The notes under the pieces are model-generated. The model worked only from the letters and a program-made list of their open reading frames with translations, was not told the DNA's origin and did no database searches. From contig CALFEA010000120.1 in the NCBI GenBank assembly GCA_937950385.1, forward strand, positions 1-6,338: a stretch of 6,338 nt of DNA, written 5' to 3'. This document shows positions 1 through 5,784 of this stretch, piece by piece. Each line of letters starts with the position of its first letter. Position 1 is the first letter of the stretch. This DNA comes from an uncultured Altererythrobacter sp. (GTDB taxonomy: Bacteria; Pseudomonadota; Alphaproteobacteria; Sphingomonadales; Sphingomonadaceae). Made by a program: the position numbers and the translations under genes.

Positions 1-858
1 GTCGCACTCGCGCAATTATGGGCGCAGGCTTTGAGCGCGCATGATCTGACCGCAGCACAAATGCTGGTGACTTTGGATGATCTGGAGGATCGGCGGCGCT
101 ATTTGAATGCAGCGGCGACTTTGGAACGGCTGTTGGAAGCAGGCGCAGTGCCGGTCGTGAATGAGAATGACAGCGTGGCGACCGAGGAAATCCGCTTTGG
201 CGATAATGACCGGCTGGCTGCACGCGTGGCTCAGGCAGCGCAGGCCGATGGCGTCTTGCTCTTATCCGATGTTGACGGGCTTTACGACAAAGCACCGAGC
301 GAAGAGGGCGCGCAGCTGGTGCGTTTGATTGAGGGCGTAACGCCTGAAGTGATCGCCATGGCCACCGACGCCAGTTCATCCGGCATGGGATCGGGCGGTA
401 TGAAAGCCAAATTGCAGGCGGCGCGCATCGCCGAACGGGCTGGGATCGCTTTGGGCATTGTGAACGGAACGGATCGAGCGCCGATTGAGCGATTGCGGTC
501 AAGCGGAACGGGGACGTTATTCCTGCCGCAGCGCCGCGATAATGCACGCAAAGCATGGCTAGGCGGGCGGCAAGCATTGGAAGGCGTGCTGACTGTGGAT
601 GCAGGCTGCGCAGAGGCGTTGGCAGGCGGCGCGAGCCTATTGGCGGCCGGCCTCACAGAGATTGAAGGCGAGTTTGAACGCGGCGCTTTGGTCAGCCTGC
701 ACGGGCCCAAGGGCGAGCGATTGGGGCAAGGCCTAGTGGAATATTCCTCCGCAGAATGCACCGCGATTTTGGGCCTACGTGAAGCCGAGCAAGAGGCGCG
801 TTTGGGCTATGCTCCGCGCGCAGCCGTGGTGCACCGCGACCATATGGTGAGCAGCTAA
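1..858 (+). CDS. proB: Glutamate 5-kinase, C-terminal part (5'-truncated by window edge)
   Basis: Glutamate 5-kinase phosphorylates L-glutamate to gamma-glutamyl phosphate with ATP, the first step of proline synthesis in the cytoplasm. The reading frame is open from base 1, so the true start lies upstream. The visible 285 residues compare with about 370 for the family, so roughly 80-90 N-terminal residues, including the start of the kinase domain, are missing. Visible amino-acid-kinase motifs are VNENDSV (nt 157-177), FGDND (196-210), LLLSDVDGLY (256-285) and the glycine-rich GMGSGGMKAKLQAA (382-423), which is typical of the nucleotide-binding end. From about nt 574 to 840 there is a C-terminal PUA domain (GVLTVDAG onward), ending in VVHRDHMV as in E. 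coli ProB. The TTG at 31 is an internal codon, not the start. The stop TAA overlaps the next gene's ATG by one base, suggesting translational coupling. No proA is visible nearby. Identification is firm. Confidence 0.96.
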   Translation, partial: VALAQLWAQALSAHDLTAAQMLVTLDDLEDRRRYLNAAATLERLLEAGAVPVVNENDSVATEEIRFGDNDRLAARVAQAAQADGVLLLSDVDGLYDKAPSEEGAQLVRLIEGVTPEVIAMATDASSSGMGSGGMKAKLQAARIAERAGIALGIVNGTDRAPIERLRSSGTGTLFLPQRRDNARKAWLGGRQALEGVLTVDAGCAEALAGGASLLAAGLTEIEGEFERGALVSLHGPKGERLGQGLVEYSSAECTAILGLREAEQEARLGYAPRAAVVHRDHMVSS

Positions 859-1760
859 TGCGGCTGGCGATTACAGGCGCAACCGGCTTTGTGGGCTCTG
901 CGGTTTTGGACGAGGCACTGGCGGCTGGGGCCACTGTGTGTGCTTTGACACGGCGCGATCAGGCGGCGCGTGACGGCGTAGAATGGGTGAGCGGCACTTT
1001 GGAAGATGCGCCCGCATTAGAAGCCTTGTGTGACGGCGCCGATGCTGTGATCCATATTGCAGGGCTGACCAATACGCCAGATGTGCGAGAGTTTGAAACC
1101 GCCAATGTCACCGGCACGGCCAATGTGATGGCGGCGATGAAGCGTGCGAAGGTAAAGCGGCTGGTGTTTGTCTCCAGCCTGTCTGCGCGCAAGCCTGAAT
1201 TGTCGGCCTATGGCGCGTCGAAAGCGGCGGCAGAGGAGCTGGTTCAGGCGAGCAGGCTGGATTGGACAGTAGTGCGCCCGCCCGCCGTTTATGGCCCCCG
1301 CGATGATGATATGTTGGAGCTGTTTAAAACGGCGAAATGGGGAGTGGTGCCGTTGCCACCGGGCGGTGCGACTTCGATCATTTATGTCAGCGATTTGGCG
1401 CGTTTGCTGATCGCACTTGCGGGGCAATCTTGCAAAAAAATCCTTGAGCCCGATGATGGCCGCGAAGGGGGCTGGGCGCATAAGGAAATGGCGCAGGCGA
1501 TCGGCAAGTCACTTGGAAAATCATCGGTTTTTGCGCCGCATTTGCCAGCGTCTGTGCTGTCGGCGGCGGCGGGCGCTTTGAAGCTGATCCAAGGCGATAA
1601 GGCCAAACTAACCGCCGACCGCGTGGGCTATATGTGCCATCCCAATTGGGTCGCAAGATATGATCGACGACCGGCGGAAGCCTTGTGGAAAGCGCAAGTT
1701 TCTGGCGAGGAAGGTTTTGCAAAAACCGCTGCTTGGTACATCCAAGAAGGCTGGCTTTAA
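858..1760 (+). CDS. Extended SDR-type NAD(P)-dependent epimerase/dehydratase-like protein
   Basis: This is a 300-residue protein of the extended short-chain dehydrogenase/reductase superfamily, probably a cytoplasmic NAD(P)-dependent oxidoreductase or epimerase; the substrate cannot be told from sequence. The Rossmann nucleotide-binding motif GATGFVG (GxxGxxG) lies at residues 7-13. An acidic patch at about 49-50 (ED) follows the third strand region. HIAGLT at 66-71 corresponds to the family's NAG/HxAG motif. The catalytic triad is visible as SSLS (106-109) and YxxxK at Y118/K122. RPPAVYGPRD (140-149) is the conserved substrate-side segment of this family. The C-terminal third (about 170-300) is the variable substrate lid and contains a CHPNW segment near 260. 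The ATG at 858 is chosen because the Rossmann fold starts immediately and it forms a TAATG junction with proB. No strong Shine-Dalgarno is seen, so expression probably depends on coupling. The gene ends 4 bp from the convergent cysH stop. Confidence 0.88.
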   Translation: MRLAITGATGFVGSAVLDEALAAGATVCALTRRDQAARDGVEWVSGTLEDAPALEALCDGADAVIHIAGLTNTPDVREFETANVTGTANVMAAMKRAKVKRLVFVSSLSARKPELSAYGASKAAAEELVQASRLDWTVVRPPAVYGPRDDDMLELFKTAKWGVVPLPPGGATSIIYVSDLARLLIALAGQSCKKILEPDDGREGGWAHKEMAQAIGKSLGKSSVFAPHLPASVLSAAAGALKLIQGDKAKLTADRVGYMCHPNWVARYDRRPAEALWKAQVSGEEGFAKTAAWYIQEGWL

Positions 1761-1767
1761 GCGCTTA
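1758..1767. repeat. Perfect 10-bp palindrome made from two opposing stop codons
   Basis: TAAGCGCTTA is self-complementary. Its left TAA is the stop codon of the SDR gene and its right TTA is the stop of cysH on the other strand, with only GCGC between. A second small inverted repeat, AAGAA-GGG-TTCTT, lies just inside cysH at 1769-1781. Neither is followed by a convincing T-run on either strand, so I do not call a rho-independent terminator. Transcripts from the two sides probably end inside each other's coding region or by Rho. Confidence 0.4.
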
Positions 1768-2523
1768 TAAGAAGGGTTCTTCGCCCGGCTTGTGAATACC
1801 GCATTCGGTCTTGTCCCAGCCTTGCCAGCGGCCCGAACGTGGGTCTTCGCCCGGCGCAACCTTATGGGTGCACGGCGCACAACCAATCGAGGGAAAACCA
1901 TCGGCAACCAGAGGATGACGCGGCAAATCATGCTCCTCGAAATAGGCCTGAATATCATCAGGCTTCCAATCGATAAGGGGATTGATTTTAAGCCGGCCCG
2001 CAGCATCAGAATTGTCGATTTCAAAGCGCGGCAATTGCGCACGCTCTGTGTTCTGAAACGCTTTGCGTCCCGTTAGGCTGGCGTCATATCCCGCCAGCGC
2101 TTTGGCCAATGGAATGACCTTTCTGATCTCGCAGCATCCATCCGGATCGTAAGACCATCTCAGGCCCGTCTCGTCTTTGGCCTCAAGGTCTGCTGTTTCA
2201 GGGTGCAGATCTATGACATTGGTCAGGCCCAATTTGGCGACCAATTTAGCTTTATAATCCAGCGTTTCGGGAAAATGCTTGCCAGTCTCTAAAAACAGCA
2301 CTGGCAGATCGGGCTTCACTTGCGCGATTAAGTGCAGCAGCACGGCGCTTTCCGCGCCAAAGCTGGAGACAGTCGTCAACTGACCCGCCAGCCCATCATC
2401 AATGACAGAGGCAAGCATTTCATGTGTCGAAGAACCGCGAAACATCCGATTCAGGCGGATTGCATGCTCGTCTGTAAATATCGGTCCGGTGTCGATCTGG
2501 TCGCGTAAGCGGGTATCAGCCAT
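1765..2523 (-). CDS. cysH: Adenylyl-sulfate (APS/PAPS) reductase, 4Fe-4S type
   Basis: This enzyme reduces activated sulfate (APS or PAPS) to sulfite using thioredoxin or an equivalent donor, in the cytoplasm. At 252 residues it has normal length. The PP-loop-type nucleotide site SSFGAES is at residues 53-59, and FLETGKHFPET is at 77-87. The cysteine pattern C130-C131 and C215-x2-C218 is the signature of the 4Fe-4S cluster of assimilatory APS reductases. C241 in ECGIH near the C terminus is the catalytic cysteine that forms the thiosulfonate intermediate. Because PAPS-only enterobacterial enzymes lack the cluster cysteines, APS is the more likely substrate, although databases often name this family phosphoadenylyl-sulfate reductase. 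TGRKAF (151-156) sits in the usual substrate-contacting loop. The ATG at 2523 is supported by a very good Shine-Dalgarno, and the gene starts 8 bp after the DUF934 stop. It is the last gene of the operon. Confidence 0.95.
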   Translation of the reverse strand: MADTRLRDQIDTGPIFTDEHAIRLNRMFRGSSTHEMLASVIDDGLAGQLTTVSSFGAESAVLLHLIAQVKPDLPVLFLETGKHFPETLDYKAKLVAKLGLTNVIDLHPETADLEAKDETGLRWSYDPDGCCEIRKVIPLAKALAGYDASLTGRKAFQNTERAQLPRFEIDNSDAAGRLKINPLIDWKPDDIQAYFEEHDLPRHPLVADGFPSIGCAPCTHKVAPGEDPRSGRWQGWDKTECGIHKPGEEPFL

Positions 2524-2525
2524 AT

Positions 2526-2533
2526 ATCACCTC
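2526..2533 (-). promoter_or_regulatory. Strong Shine-Dalgarno for cysH
   Basis: On the minus strand the sequence GAGGTGAT matches the anti-Shine-Dalgarno end of 16S rRNA at the GAGGTGA core. The GAGG sits 6 nt before the ATG at 2523. It overlaps the DUF934 stop codon, so cysH can be initiated independently of read-through by upstream ribosomes. It fixes the cysH start. Confidence 0.8.
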
Positions 2534-2981
2534 AATCATGCCGCAATTGCGTGATCATGCGGCGGCCATCGGCGGTGTTCTGATAGACATTGGGCCAGCG
2601 ATTAAAGGCGGCTTGCGCGTCGCTTTCATCCAGCGGTTCAGCCGGTGCAAAGGCATCAAATCCGCAGCGGCGCATATTGAGCAATTGGTCAATGCCGACA
2701 TCGCCCACCGCGCGCAATTCGCCGGTATAACCCGCCTCGCGCAGGAGCCGTGCCGAAGAATAACCGCGCCCGTCACCGAAGACGGGAAAGTTGACTTCGA
2801 TCAGTGCCAAACGGTCCAAAAATGGAAGCAAAGCGCGCGCATCATCGCCCGGTTCAATCCGCACAGCAGTCGCATTGGTTTGTTCGCAGCACGCATCGAA
2901 AGTGACTGTGCCGTGGTCCGCCATTTCATCGTCGCGGAAACGGAATTGTACGGCGGTTGGTCTGGTGTCTAAATCAGTCAT
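2532..2981 (-). CDS. DUF934 family protein, sulfate-assimilation associated
   Basis: This 149-residue soluble protein is recognised as DUF934 from the segments FPVFGDGRGYSSARLLR (residues 65-81), GELRAVGDVGIDQL (87-100) and MRRCGFDAF (103-111), followed by NVYQ (131-134). The biochemical role is unknown. The family is repeatedly found beside the sulfite reductase hemoprotein and cysH in proteobacteria and is sometimes labelled an oxidoreductase accessory protein, which is a guess from context. No signal peptide, membrane segment or Fe-S motif is seen, although there is a Cys-Cys pair at 31-32. The length is about the family norm. The ATG at 2981 lies inside the last codons of the upstream reductase gene (8-bp overlap, frame shifted) and is preceded by a near-perfect Shine-Dalgarno, so the start is secure. 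Its tight packing between the hemoprotein and cysH points to a role in sulfate-to-sulfide flux, such as assembly or electron transfer (inference). Confidence 0.87.
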   Translation of the reverse strand: MTDLDTRPTAVQFRFRDDEMADHGTVTFDACCEQTNATAVRIEPGDDARALLPFLDRLALIEVNFPVFGDGRGYSSARLLREAGYTGELRAVGDVGIDQLLNMRRCGFDAFAPAEPLDESDAQAAFNRWPNVYQNTADGRRMITQLRHD

Positions 2982-4605
2982 AAAGCGCCTCCTTAAAGGG
3001 GGTCATGCCAATGCGGCGATAGGTGTCGAGGAAGCGCTCGCCATCCTCGCGCGCGCCAAGGTAAACATCGGTCACGGTTTCCACCGCATTGATCACGCCT
3101 GCCTCATCAAATCCGCGGCCTGTGATCTTTGCCAGAGCAACATCTTCTGCCTCGCTTCCGCCAAGGGAAAGCTGGTAGTTCTCAACGCCCTTCTTATCGA
3201 CACCAAGGATGCCTATGTGGCCGGCATGGTGATGCCCGCAAGCATTGATGCAGCCGGAGATTTTGAGCTTCAACTGGCCCAGCTCACCGGTTTTGCCAGA
3301 GGCGGCAAAACGCTCTGAAATTTTCTGCGCCAAGGGAATTGAGCGTGCATTGGCGAGACTGCAATAATCGAGCCCCGGACAAGCGATAATATCCTCAATC
3401 GTATCCAAATTGGGCGAGCCAAGTCCGGCTGCTTCCAGCTTCGTCCAAAGCGCATGCAAATCCGAAATGGCGACATGGGGCAGAACGATATTTTGCGTGT
3501 GCATGACGCGCAATTCATCAAAGGAATATTCCTTCGCCAGATCCGCCATCAAATGCATTTGCTCCGCGGTTGCATCGCCGGGGATACCGCCAACAGGCTT
3601 CAATGAAATAACCGCTGAAACATAGCTATCATGCTTGTGGGCGTTGGTGTTGCGGTCGACCCATAGGGCGAAATCGGGATCGCTATGATCGCAAGTTTTC
3701 GGCCCATCTACAAATGCCGGATCAGCGAAATACGGACGCAGGCGCTCAATTTCAGCCAAGGGCGGTTCCACGCCTTGACCCAGCATATGCGCGAACTCTT
3801 CCTCGACCTGACGAGTGTATTCCTCTGCGCCCATTTCGTGGACGAGGATTTTGATGCGCGCTTTGTATTTATTGTCGCGGCGGCCATAGCGATTGTAGAC
3901 CCGCAGGCAGGCTTCGGCATAAGTGACCAATTGATCGAGCGGCACGAAGTCGCGGATTTGCGGAGCGATCATCGGCGTGCGGCCCATACCGCCGCCAACA
4001 TAGAAGCTGGCGCCAATTTCACCGCTGTCATTCTTGACGATTTGAATGCCAATATCATGCAGACGCATAGCTGCGCGGTCGGTTTCTGCGGCGATTACCG
4101 CGATTTTAAACTTGCGCGGCAAATACATGAATTCAGGGTGGAAACTTGACCATTGCCGCAGCAATTCAGCATAGGGGCGCGGATCGACCAGCTCATCACG
4201 TGCAGCGCCCGCAAAGTGATCGGAGCTAATATTGCGAATGCAATTGCCGCTGGTTTGGATGGCGTGCATTTCCACCTTGGCAAGATCGGCCAGCAGGTCG
4301 CCCGCTTCTTCCAATTTGATCCAATTGTATTGGATATTTTGGCGCGTGGTGAAGTGGCCATAGCCGCGGTCATATTTATCCGCGATATCCGCCAGCGCAT
4401 GCATTTGTGCCCCGTTGAGCGTGCCATAGGGGATGGCAACGCGCAGCATATAGGCATGCAATTGCAGATAAAGACCGTTCATCAAGCGCAGCGGCTTGAA
4501 CTGATCCTCGGTGATTTTGCCCTCTAATCGGCGCTTGGCCTGATCGCGAAATTCTTCGACGCGGGTGTCGACCATTTGTTGGTCATAATTGTCATATTTA
4601 TACAT
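2974..4605 (-). CDS. cysI: Siroheme/4Fe-4S sulfite (or nitrite) reductase hemoprotein
   Basis: This 543-residue hemoprotein performs the six-electron reduction of sulfite to sulfide (or nitrite to ammonia) in the cytoplasm. It shows the duplicated ferredoxin-like half-domain plus siroheme-domain architecture. The first ferredoxin-like half is about residues 40-110. The siroheme-side TSGNCIRN is at 118-125 and YLPRKFK at 161-167. The second half-domain is about 320-395. The 4Fe-4S/siroheme ligands are C409-x5-C415 and C452-x3-C456. R88, R124, K165 and K167 align by motif with the substrate-binding basic residues of E. coli CysI. Neighbours cysH, DUF934 and SUMT make sulfite the likely substrate. 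No flavoprotein CysJ is adjacent, so the electron donor is unknown, possibly ferredoxin. The ATG at 4605 overlaps the DUF2849 stop by one base (TAATG) and has only a weak upstream GGA, implying translational coupling. The gene symbol is by analogy, because this lineage is distinct from enterobacterial CysI. Confidence 0.93.
   Translation of the reverse strand: MYKYDNYDQQMVDTRVEEFRDQAKRRLEGKITEDQFKPLRLMNGLYLQLHAYMLRVAIPYGTLNGAQMHALADIADKYDRGYGHFTTRQNIQYNWIKLEEAGDLLADLAKVEMHAIQTSGNCIRNISSDHFAGAARDELVDPRPYAELLRQWSSFHPEFMYLPRKFKIAVIAAETDRAAMRLHDIGIQIVKNDSGEIGASFYVGGGMGRTPMIAPQIRDFVPLDQLVTYAEACLRVYNRYGRRDNKYKARIKILVHEMGAEEYTRQVEEEFAHMLGQGVEPPLAEIERLRPYFADPAFVDGPKTCDHSDPDFALWVDRNTNAHKHDSYVSAVISLKPVGGIPGDATAEQMHLMADLAKEYSFDELRVMHTQNIVLPHVAISDLHALWTKLEAAGLGSPNLDTIEDIIACPGLDYCSLANARSIPLAQKISERFAASGKTGELGQLKLKISGCINACGHHHAGHIGILGVDKKGVENYQLSLGGSEAEDVALAKITGRGFDEAGVINAVETVTDVYLGAREDGERFLDTYRRIGMTPFKEALYD
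2988..2995 (-). promoter_or_regulatory. Near-perfect Shine-Dalgarno for DUF934 gene
   Basis: Minus-strand TAAGGAGG is fully complementary to the 3' end of 16S rRNA and lies 6 nt before the ATG at 2981. It is embedded in the last codons of the reductase gene. This supports the start and suggests that DUF934 is translated at least as well as its upstream neighbour. Confidence 0.85.
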
Positions 4606-4901
4606 TAAACGATCCAGTCGAGCGCTTCGGGCTGCGTGGGTTTGAGGGTTAGGTCAGGGCGCACTGTGGGACCAAGTGCGCGGACGCGGTCTTTGATATG
4701 GGCAGGGCGTACGCCATTGTCGTCGCGGGTTGCCTCGATGGCATAAGGCACATTGACGCGGCGTGCGGCCTCTTCGCTGGCTGCAATTGTATCGGCATCA
4801 TCACCAACATCCACAGCGTCATTGACGTGGAGCGACCAGCCAGCGCCATCCCACCAGACAACTGCGCCTGATTTAAGATCATTCCCGGTGAGTATTTTCA
4901 T
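4605..4901 (-). CDS. DUF2849 family small protein, sulfite-reductase operon member
   Basis: This small soluble protein of 98 residues has no assigned function. It is recognised as DUF2849 from its size, its position between SUMT and the sulfite reductase, and features such as KILTGNDLKSGAVVWW at the N terminus (residues 2-17), a central GWSLHVNDA (21-29) and the YAIEA-rich strand near 53-57. It has no cysteine, so it cannot by itself hold an Fe-S cluster or do thiol chemistry. No signal peptide or transmembrane helix is seen. The ATG at 4901 overlaps the SUMT stop in an ATGA junction (4 bp). GGAAG, 7 nt upstream inside the SUMT gene, can serve as the ribosome site. The stop in turn overlaps the reductase start by one base, so the protein is placed to be made with the hemoprotein. 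A role as a structural or assembly partner of the reductase is inference from context only. Confidence 0.84.
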   Translation of the reverse strand: MKILTGNDLKSGAVVWWDGAGWSLHVNDAVDVGDDADTIAASEEAARRVNVPYAIEATRDDNGVRPAHIKDRVRALGPTVRPDLTLKPTQPEALDWIV

Positions 4902-5656
4902 TGTGCCACTTCCAGTGCGGTTTGGATTAGGACCGAATTTTTGCGCGCGGTTACATCGCCGATCACGATCAGTGCGGGGCTTTTGACAGCCTGCGCCTCG
5001 ACTATATCGGGAAGCCCAGCGAGCAGACCCCGAAGCACACGCATATTGGCGCGCGCACCGTTTTCGATAACGGCCAGCGGCGTGTCAGGCGCAAGGCCGT
5101 CTGCCATCAATTTCTCGGCGATTTGGGGCGCGGTTTTGACGCCCATATAGATGACCAGCGTGCGGCCCTTGCCAGCGAGGCCCGACCAATCCTGATCGGA
5201 TAGACCTTTGCATTGGCCCGCAACAAAGCTGACGATGGAGGAGGCATCGCGGTGGGTGAGGGCGATTTGCGCCGCTGCCGCTGCGCCATTGGCAGCGGAG
5301 ATGCCTGGGACGATTTCAACTGGAACACCAGCTGCGGCTGCATCTTCTGCCTCTTCGCCGCCGCGTCCAAAGATCAGCGGATCGCCGCCTTTTAGGCGCA
5401 CAACATCGCGCCCCTTTTGGGCCTCGCGGATCAGCAGAGCGTTGATGTCTTCTTGCGGCAAAGTGTGCCGCGCGCGCTGTTTTGCAACCGAGATCAGCTG
5501 CGCATCTGGGTTCGCCAAGCTTAGGATGTCAGCGGAGACGAGCCCGTCATGGACAATCAGTTCAGCACGCTCGATCAAGCGCGCTGCACGCAATGTCAGC
5601 AGGTCAGGATCGCCCGGGCCTGCGCCAACAAGAAATATGGTTCCGGTGTTTTTCAT
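4898..5656 (-). CDS. cobA: Uroporphyrinogen-III C-methyltransferase (SUMT)
   Basis: SUMT uses two S-adenosylmethionine molecules to methylate uroporphyrinogen III at C2 and C7, giving precorrin-2, the branch-point precursor of siroheme and cobalamin. At 252 residues it has the usual length of a stand-alone SUMT and lacks the N-terminal dehydrogenase/ferrochelatase half found in CysG. Family motifs are GAGPGDPDLLTLRA (residues 11-24), VRLKGGDPLIFGRGGEE (86-102), VPGISAA (116-122), ALTHRD (132-137) and SPALIVIGDV (226-235), together forming the SAM and tetrapyrrole sites. As first gene of a sulfite-reductase operon it most likely supplies siroheme for the hemoprotein; the dehydrogenase and chelatase steps must be encoded elsewhere. 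The ATG at 5656 is chosen because the first motif begins a few residues later and no in-frame start is visible in the nearby upstream codons. No Shine-Dalgarno is evident before it, and an inverted repeat sits there instead. The symbol could equally be cysG or sumT. Confidence 0.94.
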   Translation of the reverse strand: MKNTGTIFLVGAGPGDPDLLTLRAARLIERAELIVHDGLVSADILSLANPDAQLISVAKQRARHTLPQEDINALLIREAQKGRDVVRLKGGDPLIFGRGGEEAEDAAAAGVPVEIVPGISAANGAAAAAQIALTHRDASSIVSFVAGQCKGLSDQDWSGLAGKGRTLVIYMGVKTAPQIAEKLMADGLAPDTPLAVIENGARANMRVLRGLLAGLPDIVEAQAVKSPALIVIGDVTARKNSVLIQTALEVAQ

Positions 5657-5657
5657 G

Positions 5658-5674
5658 TGGCCGATATCGGGCCA
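5658..5674. repeat. Inverted repeat immediately upstream of the cobA start
   Basis: TGGCCGATATCGGGCCA is a 17-bp near-palindrome with TGGCC/GGCCA arms and an inner perfect CCGATATCGG (5661-5670). It ends one base before the cobA ATG, where a Shine-Dalgarno would be expected. It could be a protein operator or an RNA hairpin affecting initiation. A chance occurrence in G+C-rich DNA is also possible. Confidence 0.35.
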
Positions 5675-5725
5675 TGCGGCACAACATTCCAGCGAGAATG
5701 GATTTGTGAATGGGTAGCAAAGCTA

Positions 5726-5741
5726 TTGCAGGCCTGTGTAA
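5726..5741. promoter_or_regulatory. Possible operator-like dyad upstream of cobA
   Basis: TTGCAGGCCTGTGTAA has imperfect dyad arms (TTGCA and TGTAA, 4 of 5 positions pairing) around 6 bp, and contains the perfect CAGGCCTG palindrome (5729-5736). It lies 70-85 bp before the cobA start, a plausible distance for an activator such as a LysR-type regulator of sulfur genes. It has no recognised consensus, so this is only a candidate. Confidence 0.2.
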
Positions 5742-5784
5742 CCTTCTACGCTGAGGGTGCTCTGGGGCTGCTTTCAGGCTGCCG

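Larger units (their letters stand above)
5657..5784. other. Intergenic region, expected to hold the sulfur operon promoter
   Basis: These 128 bp separate the end of the MscS-like gene from the cobA start, both on the minus strand. This is the only gap in the window large enough for the operon promoter. I could not find a convincing -35/-10 pair; the best minus-strand fits are weak, and alphaproteobacterial promoters are often poor matches to consensus. No G+C-rich hairpin followed by a T-run is seen after the MscS stop, so read-through from the channel gene is possible. Two inverted repeats are listed separately. Confidence 0.45.

Noticed and set aside
31..31. TTG at 31 as the proB start
   Set aside because: The frame is open back to base 1, and residues encoded upstream continue the protein. 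A start here would delete the N-terminal part of the kinase domain.
282..1722. Minus-strand open frames opposite proB and the SDR gene
   Set aside because: These are low-complexity Arg/Ala/Pro/Ser-rich translations without family motifs, lying over well-supported plus-strand genes. They are typical shadow frames.
1769..1781. AAGAA-GGG-TTCTT hairpin at the end of cysH as a terminator
   Set aside because: The 5-bp stem is A/T-rich and lies inside the coding region, and no T-run follows on either strand.
2538..4527. Long plus-strand open frames opposite the DUF934 and reductase genes (for example 2538-2972, 2791-3318, 3685-4149, 4153-4527)
   Set aside because: Three of them (2791, 3685 and 4153) lie in the frame exactly in register with the reductase codons, where strong codon bias suppresses antisense stops. 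Their translations show no recognisable domain, and the minus-strand genes are certain.
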